Positions 49,486 to 59,311 of a DNA stretch of 64,000 bases are shown here, in pieces. How positions within the stretch are numbered: the stretch's first letter is position 1; each line of letters starts with the position of its first letter. Under the pieces are notes generated by a model. That model was not told the origin of the DNA. It searched no databases and was given only the letters and a program-made list of their open reading frames with translations. Source of the stretch: Aquabacterium sp. (lineage in GTDB: Bacteria; Pseudomonadota; Gammaproteobacteria; Burkholderiales; Burkholderiaceae_C); NCBI RefSeq assembly GCF_030652515.1, contig NZ_JAUSAR010000082.1, forward strand, positions 1 through 64,000. Direction: 5' to 3'. The translations under genes were made by a program, and so were the position numbers.

Positions 49486-50511
49486 TCAATTCCTTGGTGA
49501 TTTCAATGCCAGCGCGCGCCATTGGCGGGCGATTTGCGCCACCGCTGTACGCGATTCCCGGTGGACGCTGGCCAAGTTGATGAAGGCATGGCCCAGGCGA
49601 GGAAAATGAAGGTGCTGAACGGGGGTATCTGCACGCCGGAGGTGGTGCACATAGGCCTGCCCTTCATCCTTCAGCATGTCGTAGCCAGCGGTGACGACCA
49701 GCGCCGACGCCATCTCAAGCGGCACGCTGGCCAGCAGCGGGGACACCCGCGGGTCCGTGGCGAGCGCCCGGACGTCCCCCAGGTAAGCTCCGTAGAACGT
49801 TTCTCTTTCAGCGCGGTCAAGGAAATAGCCAGCCCCGAACTGTGCGTGCGATGGCCGAGTCTGCGACAAGTCGGTTCCGGGGTAGATCAGCAGTTGCGCG
49901 ACGACATGCTGCCCCTCCTGAGCGAGGCGCGCCGCCGCGACCGCGGCCAGGTTGGCGCCTGCGCTGTCTCCGCCCAATGCCAGGCCTGTCACCCCGAAGG
50001 CATCAAGCTGCTTGAGCGCCCAACGTGCGCTGGCCACTGCGTCGTCAACTGCGGCGGGAAACGGCGCCTCTGGTGCAAGTCGGTAGGCCACTGATAGCAA
50101 AGGCATGCCGCTGCCCTCACACAACAGTCGGCAAGCATCATCGTGGGTGTCCAGATCGCCCATGATGAACCCCCCGCCGTGGAAGAACACGGTCAGCGGC
50201 GCCAGGCTGGCAGGCGAACTGGGGTGATACAGCCGGGCGGCCAGCGATCCCTGATCGGTGGGGATGGACAGGTCTTGCGTGGAGCCAACGGCAAAGCCCG
50301 CTTGAAAGGCGACCATGTCTGCGCGAAAACGTTGGCGAGAAGCCATGGCCGAACCGTCTCGACGCCCCAAGCGTCGAAGGCAGCGCAGCACCTGAAGGAA
50401 GGGCGAGAGTTGATCGACCGCATGGGTATCCGGGCTGGCCGGGTGAGCGCCAGCATCCAGCATGCCGTCCAGGCCACGAAGGAAACGCCCTTTGACGCGG
50501 GACGCACTCAC
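49486..50511 (-). CDS. hormone-sensitive-lipase-type esterase
   Basis: A 341-residue alpha/beta hydrolase of the HSL (bacterial family IV) group. The oxyanion motif is FFHGGGFIMGD, the nucleophile motif is GGDSAGANLAAV, and the C-terminal LGHAFINL carries the His. YDMLKDEG fits the Asp region. The start is a GTG at 50511 that overlaps the monooxygenase stop by 4 bases (GTGA) with AAGG upstream. A longer frame to 50565 is unlikely. It should hydrolyse esters or lactones, in line with the product of a Baeyer-Villiger enzyme. Confidence 0.86.
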   Translation of the reverse strand: MSASRVKGRFLRGLDGMLDAGAHPASPDTHAVDQLSPFLQVLRCLRRLGRRDGSAMASRQRFRADMVAFQAGFAVGSTQDLSIPTDQGSLAARLYHPSSPASLAPLTVFFHGGGFIMGDLDTHDDACRLLCEGSGMPLLSVAYRLAPEAPFPAAVDDAVASARWALKQLDAFGVTGLALGGDSAGANLAAVAAARLAQEGQHVVAQLLIYPGTDLSQTRPSHAQFGAGYFLDRAERETFYGAYLGDVRALATDPRVSPLLASVPLEMASALVVTAGYDMLKDEGQAYVHHLRRADTPVQHLHFPRLGHAFINLASVHRESRTAVAQIARQWRALALKSPRN

Positions 50512-52040
50512 GGGGAGACCTTGGTGGTGCTGGATGCTGGTCTCACTGGCGCAATGCGCCGCCACGCGTAATCCGTCTCAGTTACTTTGCTCGCCGCCCG
50601 CGCATAGCTGAACGTGAACCCCGGCCAGGTGCTGGAGTTGCGGCCAGTGTCGTCCAGATACCAACTTTCGCAGCCGCCAGCCACCCACACGGTGCCACGC
50701 ATCATTTTCTCGATCCGGGTCAGGAAGCGCTGCTGCGCCGATGCCGTGGGCTCCACCGCGTCGTAACCATTGGACCGCGCCAGTTTGATCACGCCCGCGA
50801 TGTGCCGGGCCTGCGCTTCCAGCATGTACACCACGGAGGTGTGCCCCAAACCAATGTTGGGGCCGTGCAGCAGATACAGGTTGGGAAAGCCGTGCACCGT
50901 GGTGCCCATGTAGGCCTGTGGACTGCCCTGCCAGGCCGATGCCAGCGTGCGCCCCTTTCCATCATGGATCAGGTGGGCAAAGGGCAAATCCTTGGTCTTG
51001 AAGCCGGTGCCGTAAATGATCGTGTCCACCGGTCTGAAAGCACCGTCCTGCCCGACGACGCCATCCGGCAGGACCTGTTTCACGCCGTCAGTGATGACTT
51101 CGACGTTGGCTTGCGCCAGCGCTGGGTAATAGGTGTTCGAGATCAGAATCCGCTTGCACCCCAAGGTGTAGTCAGGTGTCAGCTTCTTGCGCAAGGCGGG
51201 GTCTCGCACCGCCGCATGCATGTGCCTGAGTGCCTTGGCTTGGGTACGCGCCATGAGCCGCGGGTGCAAGAAGCCCAGGGCCAAGGCTTCGCGATGGACA
51301 TAGACCCGAGCACGCGCCAGTTGTTGCAGCCAAGGCAGCTTGCGAAACAGGCTCCGGGCGGTTGTTGAAATCGGCCCGTCATGGCGAGGCAAAACCCACG
51401 GTGGCGTGCGCTGGAACACGTGCATGTGCGCCACTTCCGGCTGGATGGCCGGAATGAACTGCAACGCAGACGCGCCAGTGCCCATGACCGCGATGCGCCT
51501 GCCTTTCGGGTTGAAACTTTTGGGCCAGTTGGCCGAATGGAAGACGTCACCCTTGAACGCGTCCAGGCCAGGAAGTTTCGGCATCAAAGGATCGCTCAGT
51601 GAGCCGAAAGCGCCCACCAGGTGCTGGGCGCGCACCTCACCTTGGCTGGTCTGAATGCACCAAGTGGCGCTGGACTCTTCCCATGCGGCTTGCTGGACGT
51701 CGTGGTTCAGTCGCACGTGAGGCATCAGCCCCAGCTCCTGCACGCAGCGCTTCAGATAGCTCAGGATTTCGCCTTGAGGCGAAAAAGCCCGACTCCAGTC
51801 CGGATTGGGCGCGAAGGAGAACGAATACAGATGGGACTGCACATCGCAGGCGCACCCTGGGTAGCTGTTGTCGCGCCACACGCCACCCACGTCACTTGCA
51901 CGCTCAAGGATGAGGAAGTCATGGAAACCTGCCTGCTTCAGGTAATGGGCTGCGGCCAATCCGCCGAAGCCTGAGCCGACGATGGCGACCTGAGTGGAAA
52001 CACGACCGGTTGATGTGGGGCAAATGTTTTGCATAGCCAT
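50508..52040 (-). CDS. flavin-binding (Baeyer-Villiger-type) monooxygenase
   Basis: A 510-residue class B flavoprotein monooxygenase that should insert oxygen next to a ketone using NADPH. FAD-binding is at VAIVGSGFGGLAAAHYL near 20. The NADPH site is VMGTGASALQFIPAI near 190, and the type I BVMO fingerprint FxGxxxHxxxWP is present as FKGDVFHSANWP. The start ATG at 52040 lies 21 bases from the operator at 52061. It is the first gene of a five-gene operon (monooxygenase, esterase, SDR, SDR, SMP-30). The order recalls the M. tuberculosis mymA-lipR-sadH operon. The native substrate cannot be told. Confidence 0.9.
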   Translation of the reverse strand: MAMQNICPTSTGRVSTQVAIVGSGFGGLAAAHYLKQAGFHDFLILERASDVGGVWRDNSYPGCACDVQSHLYSFSFAPNPDWSRAFSPQGEILSYLKRCVQELGLMPHVRLNHDVQQAAWEESSATWCIQTSQGEVRAQHLVGAFGSLSDPLMPKLPGLDAFKGDVFHSANWPKSFNPKGRRIAVMGTGASALQFIPAIQPEVAHMHVFQRTPPWVLPRHDGPISTTARSLFRKLPWLQQLARARVYVHREALALGFLHPRLMARTQAKALRHMHAAVRDPALRKKLTPDYTLGCKRILISNTYYPALAQANVEVITDGVKQVLPDGVVGQDGAFRPVDTIIYGTGFKTKDLPFAHLIHDGKGRTLASAWQGSPQAYMGTTVHGFPNLYLLHGPNIGLGHTSVVYMLEAQARHIAGVIKLARSNGYDAVEPTASAQQRFLTRIEKMMRGTVWVAGGCESWYLDDTGRNSSTWPGFTFSYARAASKVTETDYAWRRIAPVRPASSTTKVSP

Positions 52041-52060
52041 GAAGCGACGACAGAGGAAAG

Positions 52061-52078
52061 TGGTACAAAAGTGTACCG
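52061..52078. promoter_or_regulatory. TetR-type operator between the monooxygenase operon and the TetR gene
   Basis: TGGTACA (52061-52067) and TGTACCG (52072-52078) form an inverted repeat (6 of 7 bases paired) with a 4-base spacer. It lies in the 79-base divergent gap, 20 bases before the monooxygenase ATG and 42 before the TetR ATG. The same site occurs at 45612-45629, so both are probably bound by the TetR-family protein encoded at 52120. Confidence 0.75.
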
Positions 52079-52119
52079 CAATAATCCAAAGATCGCTAAG
52101 GCGCTTTCACCGCTCACTC

Positions 52120-52722
52120 ATGGCCTTGACGAAAGATGGCATTTCTCCGCGCAGTCGCCTGATCGCTGGCATGGCCAAGGTGTTGGAGCAACGCTCACTG
52201 TCCGAGCTCTACGCCGACGATGTGGTGAAAGAGGCTGGGGTATCCAAGCGGACCTTCTACCAGCACTTTGCCAACAAGGAAGACTGCTTCCTGGCGCTGT
52301 ACCGCGAGAACAGTGCACGGGTGCTTGGCGTCCTCAAGGAGGCCTCCGGTACCGCCGGTCTCACTGCGCTGGAGCGCATCCAACTGGGGGCCAAGGCTTA
52401 CCTGTCGTTCATGCAGGGACAGTCTGCGCTGATGAAGCGGCTGTACATCGACATCTTGTACCTGGGTACGGAAGGCATGAAGGCCAAGCGAGAGGTGCTG
52501 CAACAGTTCGCGGATGTGCTGCTGGCCGCGTATGACGCGGAACGCGCGCTGCAGCCATCGCTACCGCCCCTGGATCCCGAGTTGGTCCTGGCGATTGTGG
52601 CTGGCATCAACGAATTGATCCTGTTCAAGATCGAAGATGGGCAAGCCGACCGTTTGAGCGATCTGGAAAACGTCAGTCAGCGGCTGATCCTGGGCCAACT
52701 TCTCTTGAGCCAAACTGGCTGA
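52120..52722 (+). CDS. TetR family transcriptional repressor
   Basis: A 200-residue TetR-type regulator. The N-terminal HTH has LSELYADDVVKEAGVSKRTFYQHFANKEDCFLALY, the classic TFYQHF-type recognition helix. The C-terminal part forms a ligand pocket and dimer interface (LERIQLGAKAYLSFMQ to LVLAIVAGINELILFKI). It is divergent from the monooxygenase operon, with a shared operator between them, so it is probably an autoregulated repressor released by a pathway compound. I use the ATG at 52120, with no strong ribosome site before it. The 292-base stretch after it (to 53014) shows no gene. Confidence 0.88.
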   Translation: MALTKDGISPRSRLIAGMAKVLEQRSLSELYADDVVKEAGVSKRTFYQHFANKEDCFLALYRENSARVLGVLKEASGTAGLTALERIQLGAKAYLSFMQGQSALMKRLYIDILYLGTEGMKAKREVLQQFADVLLAAYDAERALQPSLPPLDPELVLAIVAGINELILFKIEDGQADRLSDLENVSQRLILGQLLLSQTG

Positions 52723-53014
52723 AACTGGTCAAGGGCGGGTAAGGCCATCCTCGATACCGGGAAAATAAGTGCGCTTCGCGATGGCGGTCTGTGCAGATGC
52801 CGCCCCCCCGCTCAAAATGCGCGTCGTTTCCCTGGGACGATGGTCGTCGGATTGAGCACGATAGACGCGCTGAGAGTCTCCAATCACTCCCACTCGATCA
52901 TTTCCGGCGCCTTGAGAGCCGCATGAACACTGGGTTTCCGACGTACCAAGATTTCTTTCTACCGCCATTTTTACCGACGCCGGAAGCTGCGCCCTCACCA
53001 AGTAAACGCGACCT

Positions 53015-53479
53015 TCAATCCGGCTCCGCGGTCAGTCGCACATTGGCTTTTCCCGGGCCGATCTCAGGCCTCGCCTCTCTCGGGCTCAGCACCTCGCCAC
53101 ACTCAGAGCAACTCAACTGTGCGGTGAAGTAGTGTTCGCACTTGACGTGCTTGTAAAGCATCGGCGCGCCCATGCCCTTGTCCAAATACTTGTCCCCCCA
53201 ATTGACCATCGCCATGATCACCGGGTAAAGATCCAGGCCCTTGGCAGTCAGGCAGTACTCAAAGCGAGTCGGGCCTGCTTGATAAGCCGTCTTCTTGAGC
53301 ACGCCCTCATCTACCAGCTTTTTCAGCCGCTCCGACAGCCGCTGCCTGGAGATGCCTAAGTCTTTCTGGAAGTCCTCGAACTTGCGGATACGCAAAAATG
53401 CGTCCCTCAGTATCAGCATCGTCCAGCGATCACCAATGACCGACAGCGTCCTGGCAATGGAGCAGTTCTCGTCCTGCAT
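53015..53479 (-). CDS. HxlR-type transcriptional regulator
   Basis: A 154-residue winged-helix regulator. The HxlR core runs CSIARTLSVIGDRWTMLILRD through FQKDLGISRQRLSERLKKL and EGVLKKTAYQ. A C-terminal extension carries CEHYFTAQLSCSECGEVL, with three cysteines and one His like a small zinc ribbon. It is divergent from the DUF2306 membrane protein gene, so it may regulate that gene. The ligand or redox signal is unknown. Confidence 0.88.
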   Translation of the reverse strand: MQDENCSIARTLSVIGDRWTMLILRDAFLRIRKFEDFQKDLGISRQRLSERLKKLVDEGVLKKTAYQAGPTRFEYCLTAKGLDLYPVIMAMVNWGDKYLDKGMGAPMLYKHVKCEHYFTAQLSCSECGEVLSPREARPEIGPGKANVRLTAEPD

Positions 53480-53679
53480 CTGATCCTAGCGCATGAGCCA
53501 GACCTCCTTCTTGGCTGTCAGCCCCTCGTTCCGAGGCTCCCGACCTTCATTCAAGCTTCGGTTGGCCCTCGCCTTGAACATGGCGTTGGCAACCTTGGCC
53601 TTTGGAGCATGATCTTGGCGCCTCAGGTGAATTGCATCCTTTTAGGATTCGGCATCTCTATCCGAGGGCATAGACTTCC

Positions 53680-55269
53680 ATGACTGCGACTGCTTACATC
53701 CCCACGTCTTCCACGAGTAGTTTGCGCAAATGGCTTCTGAAGGCGCTGGCAGCACTGGGGGCTGCGGCCACGTTGCTTTACGGCTTGGCGGCCATCGACG
53801 CAGCTGTGGTCAACTACCGCTCTACCTACGATCCGACGATTGCTGAACAACGGCTGAGCATGCAGCGGGCTGCAGAAGCCGGACAAGACCTGGGGTCCCC
53901 GGGCGACATCGCCTCGCATTCAAATGTATTGGTGGCGATGATGGCCAGCGTCGGTACACCCTTGCACGCCTTTGGCAAGCAGGGGCTCAGTGAATCGTGG
54001 ATTCACTACACCACCATGCCGCGGGCCAATATCGTTGCTATAGCGATGCACTCGATGTTGGCCGGTACGGCGATGCTGTTTGGCGCACTCCAGTTCTGGC
54101 CCGCCTTTCGGCGCAACTACCCGCGTTGGCACCGAGGCTTTGGCCTGGCCTACATGGTGCTCGTGCAGACAGCCATGATTGCGGCAGCCATCTATCTGTT
54201 GCGCACACCCGTGCATTTGATCTATGACCAACTCACCTTCTATGTCGGGCTGTGGGTCCTCGATGTTGGGGTGACCGTCACGCTCTGGCTGTCCATCCAT
54301 GCATTGGTCCGCAAGCGCATTGCTCAGCACCAGGCATGGATGGCCCTGAATTTCGGCATGCTGCTCACCGCGCCCATACAGCGATATGGCTGGATTGCAT
54401 TTGCGGCAGTAGCCCCTGAGGGGATGCGCCAGTTGGAGGCCAACTACGCGGTCAGCGGCATGTTGATACCTTTGTCTTTCATGATCGGCTATGGCCTGTA
54501 CACATTGAACCGGCTCCTGCAGGCTGATCAGCCCAAAGCACTGCTCACACGCGTTCACGCTTCGTTCCAGCCGCATGCACGTCTGGGGCGAGTGGTGGCC
54601 ATGGTCATGCAGCTTGTTCTTGCGGCGTCCATGGTCACCACGGTGCAGCATTTCGTTTTCGATCTGGGACTCACGTCGGCAAGCAATTCCAATGCATTGA
54701 TTCCGCATTCAGTATTGCAGCTGGATCAGCAAATCATGGCTTCGGCTCCAGTGACCCGCTGGCTCTTTGTCTTGGGCACCTTGACCGGGCTGCTGAGCGC
54801 CATGGTGTGGTTATGGGGAACGACCTTCCGCTCAAATGGCGACATCACGAGTCGGGACACCGCCTGGGCAGGTTGGGCTCTGTCGCTTGGGACCGCCATG
54901 GTTGGACTTGCACTTTGGCAATGGGGTTTGCAGTGGGGCATGCCCAGCTTCACGGCCCAACATGGTGGCGCGCTCCATCTGTTTGGCGGCACCATGGCCT
55001 TGATTTTCGCCACCTTGCTGGCCACCGCCTTGGCAAGAGGGCAGGAGAACTGGGCCAAGGAGTGGTCGTGGTTCGCGATCGCCTGTTTGGTGGCCACGCC
55101 GAGCTTCTTCTTGCTTCTGCCGATCATGGGCAACGTGGGCATGCCAGAACACTACGTGACAGCAGGCCACGCCTATCGACTGGCCGCCTATGGTCAATGG
55201 ACGAGCTTGGTGACCGCGTTCGTGGTGTCGGTTTACAGCCCGGCCACGCACGCCAAACTTGCCCGCTAA
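53680..55269 (+). CDS. DUF2306-type multi-pass membrane protein
   Basis: A 529-residue inner-membrane protein with roughly ten or more hydrophobic helices. The region HSMLAGTAMLFGALQFWPAFRR, PRWHRGFGLAYM and LNFGMLLTAPIQRYGW matches the DUF2306 pattern (His-containing helix pairs). The C-terminal half has a second block of helices (about 300-525). The function of DUF2306 proteins is unknown, and conserved His could bind haem or quinone (inference). Divergent from the HxlR gene. The 200-base gap before it looks non-coding. Confidence 0.75.
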   Translation: MTATAYIPTSSTSSLRKWLLKALAALGAAATLLYGLAAIDAAVVNYRSTYDPTIAEQRLSMQRAAEAGQDLGSPGDIASHSNVLVAMMASVGTPLHAFGKQGLSESWIHYTTMPRANIVAIAMHSMLAGTAMLFGALQFWPAFRRNYPRWHRGFGLAYMVLVQTAMIAAAIYLLRTPVHLIYDQLTFYVGLWVLDVGVTVTLWLSIHALVRKRIAQHQAWMALNFGMLLTAPIQRYGWIAFAAVAPEGMRQLEANYAVSGMLIPLSFMIGYGLYTLNRLLQADQPKALLTRVHASFQPHARLGRVVAMVMQLVLAASMVTTVQHFVFDLGLTSASNSNALIPHSVLQLDQQIMASAPVTRWLFVLGTLTGLLSAMVWLWGTTFRSNGDITSRDTAWAGWALSLGTAMVGLALWQWGLQWGMPSFTAQHGGALHLFGGTMALIFATLLATALARGQENWAKEWSWFAIACLVATPSFFLLLPIMGNVGMPEHYVTAGHAYRLAAYGQWTSLVTAFVVSVYSPATHAKLAR

Positions 55270-55318
55270 CCCCGGCCAAACGCCTGTGACTGAACACGAG
55301 CCTTGAGGCTGGAGTTGA

Positions 55319-55608
55319 CCCGGTTCCGTGGACTTAAAAAACCAGGGCGCCGCCACCACCAGTGCCAGCGTGAATGTGACGGTGAACGCACCGAGCGCCA
55401 CCCCGCGCCCTCGGGCGCGGTGAAGTGTGCCAGCCAGAACGGCGCCTGCGCGCTGCCAGCGGGCAAGACGGCCACGGTGTGGTTCGGGGCCTGGTCCTCG
55501 TACAAAGTACGCACCGGCCTGTCGGGCAAGGTGGCATGCAACACCGGCACGTTCGGGGGCGACCCGATCTGGTACCTCAGCAAGGCCTGCTATTACGTCA
55601 GCAACTGA
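55319..55608 (+). pseudogene. C-terminal fragment of a secreted protein, frameshifted
   Basis: One frame after a stop at 55316-55318 reads NQGAATTTSASVNVTVNAP, like the end of an Ig-like or linker repeat. A one-base change in the C run near 55402 shifts to the frame reading KCASQNGACALPAGKTATVW then FGAWSSYKVRT, VACNTGTFGGDPIWYL and KACYYVSN to a stop at 55608. This cysteine-rich CASxNGxC...FGxDP...KxCYY module is found at the C-end of secreted bacterial enzymes. There is no start, signal peptide or catalytic domain, so it is a dead remnant. Confidence 0.68.
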
Positions 55609-55650
55609 GCGGGCGACCAGCGTTGTCCAGAGCGCTCAAGCGTGCTGGGC

Positions 55651-57384
55651 TTAGCCGCCCATCGACAAGACCTCCCGGCCAGAACTCATCGCCGCCTGGT
55701 GGGCGTGTGCCCTTGGCAGGATTCTGGCGAAATAAAAGGCGGCTGCGTTTTGCTTCGAGGCCAAGAAGATGGGGTCAAAGTCTTGCCCTGCTTCGGATAC
55801 AGCGTGCGCCGTGCGCAGCCAGAAATAGGCCAGGCAGACATAACCGGAGTACATCAGGAAGTCGTAGGCTGCGGCGCCCACCTCTTCGCGGTTGTCCATG
55901 GCCTTGACGCCGATTTGCTGAACGAGCTCAGGCCACGCTGTCACCCAGGGCAGCAGCTGTTGAGCCCAGGCCTTCACCTGCGCGGTGGCCGCAGTATCTT
56001 GGTCGATGATCTCGCACAAGTGCCGGATGTCCTGGGTGAATGCCAGCAGTGTTTGGCCTTGATCGCCCAGCACCTTGCGTCCAAGCAAGTCCAGCGCCTG
56101 GATGCCAGTGGTGCCTTCGTACAGGGTGGCGATCCGGCCATCGCGGTAACTTTGCTCCACGCCGTTGTCCCTGATGTAGCCATGACCGCCATGCACCTGG
56201 ATGGCCAGGCTGGCCGATTCCAAGCCTGTTTCGGTCAAGAAGGCTTTGGCAATCGGTGTCAGCATCCCCAGCATTTTCTCTGCCGATTTGCCTTGCTCTC
56301 CTCCAGCATTGACTGTGTCCAACAGGAGGGCGCAATGGTGGCACAGGGCCCGGCCGCCCTCTGCAAAGACCTGCTGGGTCAGCAGCATGCGACGCACGTC
56401 GGCGTGGCAGACCAGCGCATCCGCCTGGCCTTCTGATTGGTTCGCGCGGTCCAAAGCTTTGCCCTGTGTACGCGATGTGGCGTAATCAAAGCTTTGCTGA
56501 AAGGCACGTTCGCTCAAGCCCACCCCCTGCAGGGCCGCAACCAGGCGCATCTCGTTCATCATGGTGAACATGGCCTTCAGGCCCTCGTGGGGCTTGCCCA
56601 GCAACTGGCCCCGCGCCTGCTCGAAACTCAAGGTGCACGTGGGGTTGGCATGGATGCCCATCTTGTTTTCGATGCCCAGGCAATGCACGGCATTCGCAGC
56701 GCCGGAATGCGGCAGCCACTTGGGCACCACGAAGAGCGACAGGCCTTTGCTGCCTTCGGGCGCGCCTTTGATCCGAGCCAGGACCAGATGAACGATGTTG
56801 GCGCTGCCATCGTGCTCACCCCCCGAGATGAAGATCTTGTTGCCGCTTATCGCGTAGTCGCCGTCCTCCACCTGCACAGCGGTGGTTTTGATGAGCCCCA
56901 GGTCGGAGCCGCAATGGGCCTCAGTCATGCACATCGTGCCTGTCCACTCTCCGGATGCCATCCTGGGCAAGTAGGTCTCTTTCAGGGCGTCAGAACCAAT
57001 GGCCAGAATGGTTTTGCAAGCTGACGTGGTGAGTGCAGCGAACATGCTCAAGGCAGGATTGGCGGCGCTGAGCACTTCGCCTGCGAAAGAGGCCAGTGTG
57101 GCAGACAGGGCCTGGCCACCCCAAGCTTCGGGCAGCGTCATGCCCAGCCAGCCGCCATCCAGGTAGCGCCGTAGCGCTGCCTTGACGCCTGGCGGCAAGC
57201 TGACCTGACCTTGCTGAAAGCTGCAGCCAACGGCATCGCCCGTGGCGTTCAATGGGGCCCATTGCTCCTGGGCAAAGGTGGCCAACTCGGAAAGCACCTG
57301 CACGTCGGCATCAGCCTGTGTAGGCGGATGCTGCAACAGCAGGAGTCGCATGTCGGCGAGCGGTGCACGGTAGGGATGGGCCAT
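55651..57384 (-). CDS. acyl-CoA dehydrogenase (DmdC-like, long form)
   Basis: A 577-residue acyl-CoA dehydrogenase with the extra C-terminal helical part of the DmdC/3-methylmercaptopropionyl-CoA dehydrogenase-like group. The FAD and substrate region reads MCMTEAHCGSDLGLIKT and ISGNKIFISGGEHDG. The catalytic glutamate motif is YEGTTGIQALDLLGRK, and QVHGGHGYIRDNGVEQSYRD is conserved. The start is uncertain, either ATG 57384 (MAHPYRAPLADM) or 57405. It supplies electrons to ETF (ETF-QO is encoded at 28.9 kb). The true acyl-CoA substrate is not known. It is next to the decayed fadH. Confidence 0.88.
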   Translation of the reverse strand: MAHPYRAPLADMRLLLLQHPPTQADADVQVLSELATFAQEQWAPLNATGDAVGCSFQQGQVSLPPGVKAALRRYLDGGWLGMTLPEAWGGQALSATLASFAGEVLSAANPALSMFAALTTSACKTILAIGSDALKETYLPRMASGEWTGTMCMTEAHCGSDLGLIKTTAVQVEDGDYAISGNKIFISGGEHDGSANIVHLVLARIKGAPEGSKGLSLFVVPKWLPHSGAANAVHCLGIENKMGIHANPTCTLSFEQARGQLLGKPHEGLKAMFTMMNEMRLVAALQGVGLSERAFQQSFDYATSRTQGKALDRANQSEGQADALVCHADVRRMLLTQQVFAEGGRALCHHCALLLDTVNAGGEQGKSAEKMLGMLTPIAKAFLTETGLESASLAIQVHGGHGYIRDNGVEQSYRDGRIATLYEGTTGIQALDLLGRKVLGDQGQTLLAFTQDIRHLCEIIDQDTAATAQVKAWAQQLLPWVTAWPELVQQIGVKAMDNREEVGAAAYDFLMYSGYVCLAYFWLRTAHAVSEAGQDFDPIFLASKQNAAAFYFARILPRAHAHQAAMSSGREVLSMGG

Positions 57385-57456
57385 GGCTGATGTCCGGTGT
57401 TGCATGAGGGCTGAATTGTTCCGTGTGGCCGCCAAGGACGCCTTAACAATGGATAA

Positions 57457-58589
<1,133 letters not shown>

Positions 58590-58606
58590 ACAGGGCTCCC
58601 CTTGAT

Positions 58607-59065
58607 TCAAGCAGCCTGTTCTGGCTGAATGCGTTCCAGTTGCGGCGGCACGTACTTGTGCCATGGCGTGCCGACCAGGAAGTCACGGCGCGCGCGGTCG
58701 GTCAGCTCGTTGGGCGGCACGCCCATCCTGACGATTCGGCCCGTGGCGTCCCGGCAATCCAGCCCCTGCCCATTAGGCAAGGAGATGTGGCCCGGTTGCA
58801 TGATGGCTGTGACTTCGACCTGCGCCTGCAGCGATGCACGCCGCGTTCGCACGCGAACGGTATCGCCATTCCTCACGTTCAGCACCTGCGCGTCTTGTGG
58901 GCTGACGCGCAAGCTGAGGTAACCCCGCGAGACGGGGTGCGCGTCGTCACCAGGGATCTTGATGATACGACGGCCGTCTTCACCGCCGGCCTGCACCTCC
59001 AGTCCGCAATTGACCGAGCAGAGGATGCACGCCGTCTTTATCCATTCAGGAGAGGATGTAGCCAT
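58607..59065 (-). pseudogene. molybdopterin oxidoreductase with large internal deletion
   Basis: Residues 1-50 carry the N-terminal cluster region of a formate dehydrogenase/anaerobic-dehydrogenase-type enzyme (KTACILCSVNCGLEVQ; GDDAHPVSRGYL), with three of the four 4Fe-4S cysteines (13, 16, 20). The fourth, expected just after GYL, is gone. From there the sequence passes directly to the C-terminal molybdopterin-dinucleotide-binding domain (SPQDAQVLNVRNGDTVRVR; HISLPNGQGLD; GVPPNELTD; GTPWHKYVPP). Over 500 residues of a normal enzyme are lost, yet the frame is kept (152 residues). The ATG at 59065 or 59071 may start it. Not expected to be active. Confidence 0.8.
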
Positions 59066-59311
59066 GGTCATGTGCCTTGGTGTGTGTCAAGTCAATAGCA
59101 AGGGCATTCATTCAATCGCCGGTCATGTTCACGAAGCGCATCACCTGAAGAGGTATCAACGCATCGGCCGAATGGGCTACAAGCCCGTGTCGGGGTGATT
59201 GGAGGTGCCATGGCGGTCCAACTTGCCCCTCAAAGTCATCCTTTGATAAGAGAGTTGGACATGACTTACACCACGCAGCAACTGACACATCCATGTGAAC
59301 TCGTTCGGGAA

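Noticed and set aside
59216..59260. 8-base inverted repeat GTCCAACT/AGTTGGAC around a 29-base loop
   Set aside because: The loop is long, there is no T tract, and it lies between two same-strand genes without a clear function.
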